Assembly (NCBI RefSeq): GCF_001423265.1
Contig: NZ_LMND01000009.1
Coordinates: 1 to 58,076, forward strand
DNA length: 58,076 nucleotides
From: Methylobacterium sp. Leaf108
GTDB taxonomy: Bacteria; Pseudomonadota; Alphaproteobacteria; Rhizobiales; Beijerinckiaceae
Reading direction: 5' to 3'
This document shows positions 8,816-18,596 of the stretch, piece after piece (position 1 is the stretch's first letter; each line of letters begins with the position of its first letter). A program made the position numbers and the translations under genes. The notes beneath the pieces were generated by a model that was not told the origin of the DNA, searched no databases, and worked only from the letters and a program-made list of their open reading frames with translations.

Positions 8816-9496
8816 TCAATGGTGGTTCGGCCTTCCGGCCGTCAACGCGGCCCGGTCGATGACCTGAACTTGACCCCGGCGAATTTCGACCAGGCCGCCG
8901 TCCGCCCATTCCCCGAGGAGGCGGCTGACGACCTCGCGCACGCTCCCGACGTCGGACGCGAGTTGCTGGTGCGTCTTCCAGACGATGCCGTCCGCATCGG
9001 CCTCGACCAGCAGCCGCCGGGCGAGGCGCTGCTCCAGGGGTGCGAAGGCGATTTCCTCGACGAGGTCGAAGACCGCCGACAGGAGCTTGGTGTAGTCGTC
9101 GAGGACGAAGTCCCGGAAGGCGGCGCTGTCCCGCATCAGCTGGCGGAAGGTGTCGGCCGGCAAAGCCGCCAGCTCGGTCCGCGCCTCCGCGACGCTCTGC
9201 GCCGGGAAGCCACCGCCCGACAGCAGGCACTGGGTGGTCAGGACGCAGGTGCCGCCGGCCCCGACCTTGTAGATTAGCATCTCCCGGCCGCCCTCCGACA
9301 TCCGGAAGACCCTGGTCCGGCCATCGATGCACATGAGGTAATTCGCGCAAGGATCTTCGAGCTCGTAGGCGATCGCGCCCGCCTCGAGCGTGGGGAAGGC
9401 GACGGTGCCCCGCGCGAGTTGGAGATGGCTCGCGCTGAAATCCCGGACCACCGGAAAGCGCTCGATCCAGCGCTCGATCTGATGGGCGCTTTGCAT
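8816..9496 (-). CDS. Crp/Fnr-family transcriptional regulator
   Basis: 226-aa protein: an N-terminal cyclic-nucleotide-binding-like beta-roll (about 20-120), a long dimerisation helix, and a C-terminal winged HTH with T-H-Q-Q-L-A-S-D and the recognition helix S-V-R-E-V-V-S-R-L-L. The E-x-x-S-R spacing is the one that reads Fnr/FixK-type TTGAT half sites. There is no N-terminal four-Cys cluster for an Fnr-type 4Fe-4S centre; only scattered Cys (C-A-N-Y-L-M-C, T-C-V-L-T-T-Q-C) are seen, so the signal is unknown. ATG 9496 is supported by GAGGAGG seven bases upstream. Divergent from the pentapeptide gene. It could serve the Fnr-like boxes at 30919 and 35051, but that is speculative. Confidence 0.92.
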   Translation of the reverse strand: MQSAHQIERWIERFPVVRDFSASHLQLARGTVAFPTLEAGAIAYELEDPCANYLMCIDGRTRVFRMSEGGREMLIYKVGAGGTCVLTTQCLLSGGGFPAQSVAEARTELAALPADTFRQLMRDSAAFRDFVLDDYTKLLSAVFDLVEEIAFAPLEQRLARRLLVEADADGIVWKTHQQLASDVGSVREVVSRLLGEWADGGLVEIRRGQVQVIDRAALTAGRPNHH

Positions 9497-9526
9497 GATG
9501 ATCCTCCTCGGGCTGGCGGTCGTCGG

Positions 9527-9560
9527 TCGCCGCCATGCCCCGGTCGCCGCCATGCCCCGG
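9527..9560. repeat. two tandem 17-base direct repeats in the crp-like leader
   Basis: Positions 9527-9543 and 9544-9560 are identical 17-mers (TCGCCGCC ATG CCCCGG). They lie 31-64 bases upstream of the crp-like start codon, in its likely 5' leader. Function unknown; may be a recent slippage duplication. Confidence 0.8.
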
Positions 9561-9595
9561 TCGATGCATGAAAGTCTCGGGATCCACAGACCTCG

Positions 9596-9609
9596 GTGAC
9601 CTGGGTCAC
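9596..9609. promoter_or_regulatory. Crp/Fnr-type dyad GTGAC-N4-GTCAC
   Basis: GTGAC (9596-9600), CTGG, GTCAC (9605-9609) is a 14-base site with perfect 5-base arms, the size and spacing of a Crp/Fnr-family operator. It lies between the divergent crp-like and pentapeptide genes, about 100 bases from each start, so autoregulation is plausible. Confidence 0.45.
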
Positions 9610-9726
9610 AGACGGTTGCGAGCGCCCTCAGTACCACCGTCGGCAGACAACAAGAATCCGTTCGGGCGACATCATGGGGAAGCATAGGCTTTCCCTGGGC
9701 TCGGGCGAAGTGACCGGGAGAAACCG

Positions 9727-10527
9727 ATGCGCCGCCTCGCCCCCCTTCTGCTTGCGTCCATCCTCCTGGCCGCCCCGGCGCACGCCGAGCAGGATCTCCT
9801 GCTCGGGGCCGACATGGGCTCGGCGGCGATGACCACGGCCGAGATGACCCGGTCCGACGTCGAGGCGATGATCGCCAAGGCCGACGGCAAGCCCATCGAC
9901 CTCTCCGACAAGGCACTCGCCGGGCTCGACCTATCGGGCCTGAACCTGAAGGGCGCGAACCTGCGAACCGCCCGCCTCAACACGGCGAACCTGCGTGGCG
10001 CCGACCTGACCGGCGCGAACTTGGAGCAAGCCTGGTTCATCAAGGCCGACCTCTCCGGCGCCAAGCTCGTCGGCGCCAAGATGTTCGGCATCACCGCCCG
10101 CGACGCGAACCTCAGCGGGGCCGACCTCAGCCGCTCCATGCCCATCGGCGACTTCAGGGGCGCCAACATGGCCGGGGCGACGCTGGTCGACCTCAAGGGG
10201 GGCGCCGACATCAAGAACCAGTCCATGGGCCTGATGCGTGCCGTCTTCGTTTCGGTGAACCTGAAGGGCGCCAACCTGAAGGGGGCGAACCTCGGTCGCT
10301 CGCGCCTGGAATACGCCAACCTGACCGATGCCGACCTGACCGACGTGGTGCTGATGGGCTCCGACCTGTCGGGCGCCAACCTCACGGGCGCGACGGTCAC
10401 GGGCGCGGACTTCAAGAACGTCGACGTGAGCGGCGCCCGGCTCATCTCGCTCAAGGGCCAGGACAGCACGAAGGACTGGGCGGCCCGGGTGAACGTCGAC
10501 CGCGCCATCACCCAGGCCGCCGATTGA
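9727..10527 (+). CDS. exported pentapeptide-repeat protein
   Basis: 266 aa. A signal peptide covers residues 1-20 (M-R-R start, Leu/Ala core, A-H-A cut site). From about residue 55 to 245 the chain is made of pentapeptide repeats A-(D/N)-L-x-x (for example L-K-G-A-N, L-S-G-A-D, L-T-G-A-T), which fold as a right-handed quadrilateral beta-helix. A break at about 155-170 (K-G-G-A-D-I-K-N) splits the helix in two. The family has no single function; exported members are mostly uncharacterised. GGGAG lies close upstream of ATG 9727. Divergent from the Crp/Fnr gene. Confidence 0.93.
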   Translation: MRRLAPLLLASILLAAPAHAEQDLLLGADMGSAAMTTAEMTRSDVEAMIAKADGKPIDLSDKALAGLDLSGLNLKGANLRTARLNTANLRGADLTGANLEQAWFIKADLSGAKLVGAKMFGITARDANLSGADLSRSMPIGDFRGANMAGATLVDLKGGADIKNQSMGLMRAVFVSVNLKGANLKGANLGRSRLEYANLTDADLTDVVLMGSDLSGANLTGATVTGADFKNVDVSGARLISLKGQDSTKDWAARVNVDRAITQAAD

Positions 10528-10800
10528 GCCGCGTTCCCTCACCCGACCCTCGACCGCGCAGACCGCGTCCAAGACCACTCGTCGCATCCGGGATCGCCCC
10601 GGCTTCGGTGGCGATCGAGAACGCTTTCGCGCGAGGTCTTTATCCGATGCCCGAGACCCGTCCCGCATGCGCGGCCGCGGATGGTCGATCCGGTCCGTGC
10701 CGGATGCGATCCCACCGGTCTCGCCCGCGAGGTCGAGCCCTCGGGCCGGACCATTCAGGATTGGGTCGCCACCGGCGAGCCGAGGGATGGTCCGGCAAGT
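10528..10800. other. intergenic stretch without a recognised gene
   Basis: Between the pentapeptide gene and the 3' end of the EEP-family gene. Short open frames exist on both strands but none has recognisable protein sequence or a good ribosome-binding site. No clear terminator hairpin seen. Confidence 0.5.
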
Positions 10801-11859
10801 TCAGCGCACGGCCTCGATCGCCGCCTGCGCATCTTCGTGGTCTTCCGCCGTGGCGGAGGGTTTGTCCTGCACGGCCGCTGCGTGCGGTGCGCGGCACAGG
10901 GTGACCGAGATCGGGAAATGATCGGAGCCGACGCCGTCGAGCCGCTTCAGCCCGGACAGCAGAAAATGCTCGCTGAAGAAGACGTGGTCGAGGGGCCAGC
11001 GCGCGAAGGGATAATGCGCGTGGAAAGTTGCGAAGAGGCCACGACCCTGGCGGGGATCGAGGAGGCCGCTAATGTTCTGGAACAACTGCGTCGTGCGCGA
11101 CCACGCCACGTCGTTGAGGTCGCCCGCAACGATGGTGGGGCCCTCCCCCTTCTCGATCTCGCGCGCGACCATCACGAGCTCGGCGTCGCGCGGAGCGCTG
11201 CTATGGCCCGGATGCGGCGGGCGCGGGTGGATGCCGTAGAAGGTCACCGGCTCGCCGTCGCCGAGGACGAGTGTCGTGCGCAAGGAGGGCACGTCTTCCT
11301 GAAGCAGGTAGCGGATGGTGGGGTCGCGCAGGGGCAGACGTGAGAAGAACAGCAGCCCGTAGGTGTTGTCCTGCGGCTGCTCGACCCGGTGCGGATACCG
11401 CTCGCGCAGCGGCGCCATCGCCGATTGCCAGGCGGCATCGGTCTCCAGCAGGAGGATGAGGTCCGGCGATTCCCTCACGAGGAGGTCGAGGGCGCGGGCG
11501 TAGTCCCGGTTGGACTCTAGCACGTTGAGGACGAGCAGGCTCAGGTGGGCTCCGGGGTCCCCAGCCGCCGCGGCCTTCGCCTGGGTCGTGGCCAAGGGCG
11601 TGAATGGCAGGATGTGGCGGGCCTGGAGGACGAGGGCGCCGGCCATCGCCACCGCGAGGACCAGAGCGGTCGCGTCGCGGCTGACGACGAGCAGACCGAC
11701 GAGGCAGGCGGCGAGGGCGACGGCGATCTGGAGCCTCGGAAAATCGAGGCTGCGGACCAGGCCGACGTTCGTCCTGATGAGGGGGAGCGCGGTCGCCAGC
11801 ACCAGGAGCGCCGCGATGCCCTTCAGGGCCATGGTCAAGAAGGTCACATCCGTCTCCAT
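10801..11859 (-). CDS. membrane-anchored endonuclease/exonuclease/phosphatase-family protein
   Basis: 352 aa. Three hydrophobic helices fill residues about 5-85, followed by an EEP (DNase I-like) domain. Catalytic landmarks are visible: V-L-x-S-N-R-D at the domain start, L-L-L-E-T-D (metal-binding Glu), G-I-H-P-R-P-P-H, G-D-L-N-D-V-A-W-S and the final G-S-D-H-F-P-I. Proteins of this layout are common in Proteobacteria and annotated only as EEP-family hydrolases; the substrate could be nucleic acid, phosphoinositide-like or other phosphodiester. ATG 11859 is used, with ATG 11832 as an alternative nine codons later. Divergent from the TonB receptor. Confidence 0.9.
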   Translation of the reverse strand: METDVTFLTMALKGIAALLVLATALPLIRTNVGLVRSLDFPRLQIAVALAACLVGLLVVSRDATALVLAVAMAGALVLQARHILPFTPLATTQAKAAAAGDPGAHLSLLVLNVLESNRDYARALDLLVRESPDLILLLETDAAWQSAMAPLRERYPHRVEQPQDNTYGLLFFSRLPLRDPTIRYLLQEDVPSLRTTLVLGDGEPVTFYGIHPRPPHPGHSSAPRDAELVMVAREIEKGEGPTIVAGDLNDVAWSRTTQLFQNISGLLDPRQGRGLFATFHAHYPFARWPLDHVFFSEHFLLSGLKRLDGVGSDHFPISVTLCRAPHAAAVQDKPSATAEDHEDAQAAIEAVR

Positions 11860-12082
11860 CGCCGCGGTGGTGGCCCGATCCGGCGGATCGACCGGACGGC
11901 GGGTCCGACCGCGCACGGATGGCCGTCGATACCGGGCGATCGCACCCAGGCGTCGCCCCCTTCCCCGGGAATACGACGCGGACCGGACCCCCGGATGACG
12001 CAATGACGTCGGACGGAAGGCGGTTCCGGTTTCATCTGCGGCCCGCCGCCGACCACGGCGACGACGGGCCGCCCAGACCTGT

Positions 12083-12097
12083 TGTAATAACATTACA
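12083..12097. promoter_or_regulatory. candidate Zur/Fur-family operator
   Basis: TGTAAT (12083-12088), AAC, ATTACA (12092-12097): a perfect 6-3-6 A+T-rich dyad in very GC-rich DNA, about 95 bases upstream of the TonB receptor start. On the reverse strand it reads TGTAATGTTATTACA, similar to the alphaproteobacterial Zur boxes I recall. With a ZnuD-like receptor downstream, Zur is the best guess. Confidence 0.45.
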
Positions 12098-12159
12098 CCC
12101 GCGTCGTCCGATCACGGGGTTCGCACTTCGCGATTGCGTCCAACGACGGCAGGCCGTTA

Positions 12160-12181
12160 GTGCAACACTATCACATTGCAC
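12160..12181. promoter_or_regulatory. GTGCAA-N10-TTGCAC dyad next to the receptor ribosome-binding site
   Basis: Arms 12160-12165 and 12176-12181 are perfect complements. The right arm ends two bases before the GAGG ribosome-binding site, so a protein or RNA structure here could block translation start. Function unknown. Confidence 0.35.
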
Positions 12182-12191
12182 CGAGGCGACC

Positions 12192-14342
12192 ATGTCTTCG
12201 TCGACCACCGTCCTGACCCGCATGGTTCCTCGCCGCGTGGTTCTGGCCACCCTTCCGCTCGCGGCTTGGTCGGTCGGTGTCCACGCGCAGACGGCGGCGC
12301 CCGTGACCCTCGAGGAACTCAGCGTGACGTCGCCGAGCCCGATCCAGCCCGGACGGGGGCTCGTCTCCGGGTCGAGCTTTCCCACGGGCGTCTTTCCAGT
12401 CGTGGCCGGCACCTATTCGCCGGTCACGGTGGTGACCCGCGAGCAGATCGGCCGCGACCAGCCGCGCACCCTCGGCGACGCCCTGTCGGACCGACCCGGC
12501 ATTGCGAGCTCGACCTACGCGCCGGGGGCCGCCAGCCGCCCGATCATCCGAGGCCTCGACAACGCCCGGGTGCGCATCCAGGAGAACGGTATCGTCACCG
12601 GCGACGTATCGGAGCTCGGCGAGGACCACGCGGTGCCGATCAACCCGCTGGTGTCCGACCGGATCGAGGTGATCCGCGGGCCGGCGACGCTGCGCTACGG
12701 ATCGGGCGCGATCGGCGGCGTCGTGTCGGCCGAGAACAACCGCGTGCCGACCTTCATCCCGGCGGGCGGTGTGTCGGGGCAGGTCACGACCGGGTACTCC
12801 ACCGTCGACAACGGGCGGCTCGGTGCCGCCACCGTCGATGCCGGCCACGACGGTATCGCGGTGCATGCCGACGGGTTCAGGACGGCCACCGATTCCTACG
12901 CGATCCCGGGGGGCATCCAGCGCAACTCCGCCACCGAGACGCAGGGCGGGTCGGTCGGCATCTCGGCCATCGGCGACCGGGGCTTTGCCGGCATCTCGTT
13001 CAGCCACTACGACGCCCTCTACCAGATCCCCGGCGGCGAGGCGGCCGAGAACCGCACCCGCCTCGATCCGCGCCAGGACAAGGTGCTGTCGCGCGGCGAG
13101 TATCGCCCGCTCGACGGACCGCTGGAGGTCATCCGCTACTGGGCCGGCTACTCGGTCTACCGCCACGACGAGCGCGGCATCGGCGGCAACGGACTCGACG
13201 GCATCCAGGCGACGTTCAAGAACCGCGAGGCCGAGGGCAGGATCGAGCTGCAGCACGTGCCCGTCACCCTCCCCTTCGGCGTCCTCACCGGGGCGCTCGG
13301 CCTCCAGAGCGGGCGGCGGGTGATCTCGACCCAGGGCGAGGCCTTCCTGCCGCCGACCGAATCGCGCTCGCACGCGCTCTACCTGTTCGAGGAACTCGCG
13401 GTCGGCAACGGGCTGCGCTTCCAGGGAGCCGGTCGCATCGAGGGCGACCGCCTCAACAGCACGGTGACGCAGTTCCCGCGCGACTACCTGCCGGTGGCGG
13501 GCGAGGATCCGGCCCAGTTCGCGCTGACCCGCCGGTTCGCGCCCAAGAGCGCCAGCTTCGGCGCGCTCCAGGACCTCCCCTACGGCTTCGTGGGCGCCGT
13601 CAACGGCTCCTACGTCGAGCGCGGCCCCACCGGCTACGAATTGTTCTCGCAGGGGCCCCACGACGCGACCGCGACCTTCGAGATCGGCGACCCGCGGCTC
13701 AAACTGGAGCGCGCACGCACGGTGGAGGTCAGCATCCGCAAGGCCGACGGGCCGCTGCGGCTCGACGCGACCGGGTACTACACCCGCTACACCGGCTTCA
13801 TCTACAAGCGCGACACCGGCAACCGCTGCGACGACGACTTCGCGTCCTGCGGCAGCGGCGACGAGCTGCGCCAGATCGTCTACTCGCAGGCCAACGCCGC
13901 CTTCTACGGCGCCGAGATCGCGGCCCAGCTCGATGTGCTGCCGGTGGGCAACGGCTTTGCCGGCTTCGAGGCTCAGTACGACTTCGTGCGGGCGCAGTTC
14001 GACGACGGATCCAACGTGCCGCGCATCCCGCCCCATCGCGTCGGCGGCGGCGCCTTCCTCCGGGCGGACGGCTGGTTCGCGCGCATCAACCTGCTGCACG
14101 CCTTCGATCACCGGGAGACCGCACCGTTCGAGACCGTCACCCCCGGCTACGACGACCTGCGCGCGGAGGTGAGCTACACCAAGCCCCTGGACCCGGCGGT
14201 CTACGGGGCGCGCGAGGTTACCCTCGGCCTCCAGGGTCGCAACCTCCTGGACAGCGATATCCGCAACTCGGCCTCGTTCAAGAAAGACGAGATCCTGCTG
14301 CCCGGCCGCAACGTCCGGCTCTTCCTGACCGCGCGGTTCTGA
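12192..14342 (+). CDS. TonB-dependent outer-membrane receptor, ZnuD-like (probable zinc uptake)
   Basis: 716 aa. A signal peptide covers about 1-34 (cut after V-H-A). The plug domain starts with the S-P-V-T-V-V-T-R-E-Q-I-type segment at about 75 and includes R-G-L-D-N-A-R-V-R-I. The stretch G-E-D-H-A-V-P-I-N-P-L followed by I-E-V-I-R-G-P-A-T-L-R-Y-G-S-G-A-I-G-G-V-V is typical of the ZnuD-type subgroup. A 22-strand barrel ends in the aromatic F-L-T-A-R-F. GAGG lies five bases before ATG 12192; the reading frame is open further upstream but without receptor sequence. Zinc as substrate is inferred from the plug motif and the upstream Zur-like dyad; other metals are possible. Confidence 0.9.
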   Translation: MSSSTTVLTRMVPRRVVLATLPLAAWSVGVHAQTAAPVTLEELSVTSPSPIQPGRGLVSGSSFPTGVFPVVAGTYSPVTVVTREQIGRDQPRTLGDALSDRPGIASSTYAPGAASRPIIRGLDNARVRIQENGIVTGDVSELGEDHAVPINPLVSDRIEVIRGPATLRYGSGAIGGVVSAENNRVPTFIPAGGVSGQVTTGYSTVDNGRLGAATVDAGHDGIAVHADGFRTATDSYAIPGGIQRNSATETQGGSVGISAIGDRGFAGISFSHYDALYQIPGGEAAENRTRLDPRQDKVLSRGEYRPLDGPLEVIRYWAGYSVYRHDERGIGGNGLDGIQATFKNREAEGRIELQHVPVTLPFGVLTGALGLQSGRRVISTQGEAFLPPTESRSHALYLFEELAVGNGLRFQGAGRIEGDRLNSTVTQFPRDYLPVAGEDPAQFALTRRFAPKSASFGALQDLPYGFVGAVNGSYVERGPTGYELFSQGPHDATATFEIGDPRLKLERARTVEVSIRKADGPLRLDATGYYTRYTGFIYKRDTGNRCDDDFASCGSGDELRQIVYSQANAAFYGAEIAAQLDVLPVGNGFAGFEAQYDFVRAQFDDGSNVPRIPPHRVGGGAFLRADGWFARINLLHAFDHRETAPFETVTPGYDDLRAEVSYTKPLDPAVYGAREVTLGLQGRNLLDSDIRNSASFKKDEILLPGRNVRLFLTARF

Positions 14343-14432
14343 GGAGCCCCTCCGTCCGGCGAAGGCGGACCCTCGCGGGGCGGTGGCATCGGGGCAGCGT
14401 GTCGTTGCGCGAACGTTCCGGCGAGGACCGCG

Positions 14433-15056
14433 TTGTCGGCCATGCTTCCTCTCGACGACCATCGTTTCGCCGACCGTCTCCGCTCCGCCATCGCCGGGAT
14501 CGAGGCCACCGACATCGCCCTCGGCGTGTCGCTGGCCCGTGCCAAGGATCACCCCGGCGTGCGGGCGCTGGCGAGCGCCAGCGAGGTCGGGAGCTGGCAA
14601 TCGCTCCTCGCCCTGTCCGTGGGCACCCTGGCGTTCGGGCTCGCCTCGAGGGATCGGCGCCTGGCCGCGGCCGGCCGCCAGATGCTCGTGAGCGGCGTCT
14701 TGGCCAGCGTCGTCAAGACGAGCGTGAAGCGGGTCGTCCACCGCACCCGGCCCAACGTGCTGATGGACACGGGGCGCTACCAGAAGGGGTGGCTCGGCCC
14801 GAACGTCGGGCCCTGGCAGTCGTTTCCCTCGGGCCATTCCGCGCTGAGCGTCGCCGTGGCCAGGGCGGTGGGCCGTGCCTATCCGGAGGTCCGTACCCCG
14901 GCCTATGCGGCCGCGGCCGGGATCGTGGCCGTCCAGATGCTCCGGGGCGCCCATTTCCCGTCCGACGTGGTGGTCGGCTCGCTCATCGGAATCGCCGCGG
15001 AGGCGACCGCCGACGCGATCTGCGGGAGCCCCCGGCCGGCCGATCCCAGGCGGTAA
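14433..15056 (+). CDS. PAP2-family membrane phosphatase
   Basis: 207 aa. The three phosphatase motifs of the PAP2/vanadium haloperoxidase superfamily are present in order: K-R-V-V-H-R-T-R-P (about 98-106), P-S-G-H (about 135-138) and R-G-A-H-F-P-S-D (about 174-181), set between hydrophobic helices. It would remove phosphate from a lipid or polyprenyl phosphate at the membrane; the substrate is not readable. It follows the TonB receptor by 90 bases on the same strand and converges with the ABC-F gene. Confidence 0.88.
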   Translation: MSAMLPLDDHRFADRLRSAIAGIEATDIALGVSLARAKDHPGVRALASASEVGSWQSLLALSVGTLAFGLASRDRRLAAAGRQMLVSGVLASVVKTSVKRVVHRTRPNVLMDTGRYQKGWLGPNVGPWQSFPSGHSALSVAVARAVGRAYPEVRTPAYAAAAGIVAVQMLRGAHFPSDVVVGSLIGIAAEATADAICGSPRPADPRR

Positions 15057-15096
15057 CCGGACCGGGTTCGCCCAGCGACAGACCGTCCGTCCACGA

Positions 15097-16719
<1,623 letters not shown>

Positions 16720-16816
16720 GCGCGCGATGGACCCCGGGACTGCCCAGCGCCCTTACGGCATGGATGACCGCAGTGGAAGGGACGGGCCCTGGCCGGGGCC
16801 GCTCTCCCTCGGTGCG

Positions 16817-16882
16817 TCAGGCGGCGATGCGCGGCTTGTTAGGCAGCGATGCGCGGCTTGTCAGGCGGCGATGCGCGGCTTG
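16817..16882. repeat. three tandem 22-base repeats over the 3' end of the amidotransferase gene
   Basis: Copies at 16817-16838, 16839-16860 and 16861-16882. Copies 1 and 3 are identical; copy 2 differs at two bases. Copy 3 encodes the last codons K-P-R-I-A-A and the stop of the minus-strand gene; the other two lie just past the stop and each carry their own stop trinucleotide. 22 is not a multiple of three. Confidence 0.9.
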
Positions 16883-17664
16883 GCCTTGACCGTGACGTGA
16901 TCGGCGCCGGTCACGGTCGCAGGGCCGCCGCGGCGCGCCTGCAGGGTGCCGCCCTTGGGCACCACCAGCCAGCCGTCGCGGCAGCCGTCGATGGGTTCGG
17001 AGACGACGATGAGGCCGGTCTCGGTTTCCCGATAGTAAAGGCTCGGAGGCCGGCCGTCGCAGGCCCAGCGGTAGGCGGTGATCGTATCGCCGTCCGTCAC
17101 CACCGCGGTGAAGCGCAGCGGCTCGTCAACGCCGGCCGCCTGCATCAGGTCGCGGACCGTGGAGAGCGTCTGGGCCATCGCCCCGACAGGGTCCTCGGCC
17201 AGCCCGTTGGCGAGAGCCAGCAGGAAGATCGCTTCGGAATCGGTGGTGCCGCGCCGCATGTCGTAGAGCGCGTCGGGGATCAGGGCCTCGATCCGTCGCT
17301 TGATCCGCGCATAGCCGCCGATCTGGCCGTTGTGCATGAAGAGGTGGGTGCCGTGCGCGAAGGGATGGCAGTTCGCCCGCGTCGTCGCCGTACCGGTCGA
17401 GGCACGGACGTGCGCGAAGAAGGTGCGGGCGCGGACCTGTTGGCACAGGTTGACGAGGTTCTCGTCCGACCACGCCGGGCAGACGTCGCGGTAGAGGCCC
17501 GGATCGGCCCGCTCGCCGTACCAGCCGATGCCGAAGCCGTCGCCGTTGGTCTCGGTCTTGGCCTCGGCCGCATGGAGCGACTGGTGCACCAGGGAATGCG
17601 TCGGCGCGCAGACCAGATCCGTGAGGAAGACCGGTTCACCGCTGTAGGCGAGAAAGCGGCACAT
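16861..17664 (-). CDS. class II glutamine amidotransferase (YafJ-like)
   Basis: 267 aa. It begins M-C-R-F-L-A-Y, so Cys2 becomes the N-terminal nucleophile after Met removal. Other GATase II landmarks: N-G-D-G-F-G-I-G-W-Y (about 40-49), F-F-A-H-V-R-A-S-T, N-C-H-P-F and the F-M-H-N-G-Q-I-G oxyanion loop, then T-D-S-E-A-I-F. There is no synthase domain, as in stand-alone YafJ-type proteins. The physiological acceptor is unknown. The last six codons lie in the first (gene-proximal) copy of a 22-base triplicate. Faces the receiver gene across a 426-base gap. Confidence 0.93.
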   Translation of the reverse strand: MCRFLAYSGEPVFLTDLVCAPTHSLVHQSLHAAEAKTETNGDGFGIGWYGERADPGLYRDVCPAWSDENLVNLCQQVRARTFFAHVRASTGTATTRANCHPFAHGTHLFMHNGQIGGYARIKRRIEALIPDALYDMRRGTTDSEAIFLLALANGLAEDPVGAMAQTLSTVRDLMQAAGVDEPLRFTAVVTDGDTITAYRWACDGRPPSLYYRETETGLIVVSEPIDGCRDGWLVVPKGGTLQARRGGPATVTGADHVTVKAKPRIAA

Positions 17665-18090
17665 CGCTCGTTATGACCCCTCGCGTTCGTGGCGGTCCCG
17701 TCCGTCGAGCAGGACTTGAGATGAGGCGAAACCGAGATTTCGCAGGACCTTGCCTGCCGGCGGCATCGGTACGAAGCAGGACTTGCGCCGTTTGGAGGCC
17801 GCGCGGCCGTCATCGATCCGCAACAATCCCTTTTGCGTGGTGAACGGGTCGTTAATGCGGCGCCACGGGACTCTTCGCACCTTTCTTTCGTGGGCGGCTG
17901 TGGCGCGAAACGGGCTCGGCGGACCGGCCGTGGCCTCGCGCACTGCGCCGGCCGCATGGCCGGAGCCCGCCCCGGACCCTTGCGGCCGGACCCGTTGCAG
18001 CCCAGCATCGGTCATCGAAAATGATTCGCGCCGCCCTCCGCGGTGGTCCCGTTTCCTCTTGACGACATCTCCTGACGAAAGCGCCAGCCT
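17665..18090. other. divergent intergenic region, no recognised gene
   Basis: 426 bases between the amidotransferase and receiver genes. Open frames here lack recognisable protein sequence. A TGAA-N7-TTAA segment at 17841-17855 is one base off the CtrA-type pattern; otherwise no clear operator or hairpin is seen. Confidence 0.5.
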
Positions 18091-18483
18091 ATGGACCGTA
18101 CCCGCTCGGACTGCCCCGTCGCCCTCGTGGTGGAGGACGACGCCGCCCTTCGCCACCTCGCCACCGCAGTCCTGGAGGAGACCGACCTCGACGTGATCGC
18201 CTGCTCGTCCGCAGAGGCGGCCATCGCCGTCCTCGAGCGGGCCGACGTCAACGTCGCGCTGCTGTTCGCCGACATCCGCCTGAACGGGGCGATGGACGGT
18301 TTCGCCCTCGCCAACACCGTCGAGAGCCGCTGGCCGGACGTGCGGGTGGTCATGACCTCCGGTTACGATTCGAGCCGCGACGAACGCCTGTCCAATCAGG
18401 TCGTCTACCTGCAGAAGCCCTGGCGGGTGCTCGACGTGCTGGTGCAGGCCGAGCATGCCTCCCTGGCCGCCAAGGCCGCGTGA
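18091..18483 (+). CDS. single-domain response regulator (receiver only)
   Basis: 130 aa, one REC domain and nothing else. It shows the acidic pair E15-D16-D17, phospho-acceptor D61 in L-F-A-D-I-R-L, the T in M-T-S-G-Y (about 90) and the conserved Lys in L-Q-K-P-W. The M-D-G-F-x-L-A segment and Q-K-P-W ending are like receivers related to hybrid-kinase REC domains in Rhizobiales. No kinase gene is adjacent, so its partner is encoded elsewhere. It acts in the cytoplasm as a phosphorelay or protein-interaction module. Confidence 0.93.
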   Translation: MDRTRSDCPVALVVEDDAALRHLATAVLEETDLDVIACSSAEAAIAVLERADVNVALLFADIRLNGAMDGFALANTVESRWPDVRVVMTSGYDSSRDERLSNQVVYLQKPWRVLDVLVQAEHASLAAKAA

Positions 18484-18596
18484 TCGGCCGCCCGATCGGG
18501 TGCGGGGCCTTGCATCCGGGACCGTCAGGCCATTCATGAGCCTCGCGTTCGCTCATCGAGAGCGGCGCCAGCCATGAGCCGAGGGACGACGATCCG

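Larger units (their letters stand above)
11860..12191. other. divergent promoter region of EEP and TonB-receptor genes
   Basis: 332 bases with no recognised gene. It is less GC-rich than the surroundings near 12080-12100 and carries the two dyads listed separately (12083-12097 and 12160-12181). Confidence 0.6.

Noticed and set aside
12171..14954. Open frame of more than 900 codons antisense to the TonB receptor
   Set aside because: No recognisable domain, spans three genes, and codon pattern follows the GC skew of the true coding strand.
16817..16882. Short CRISPR array
   Set aside because: Units are directly adjacent without spacers and overlap a coding end; no cas genes nearby.
17750..18196. 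Plus-strand frame overlapping the receiver gene start
   Set aside because: Out of frame with the receiver, no family match; the receiver begins cleanly at 18091.
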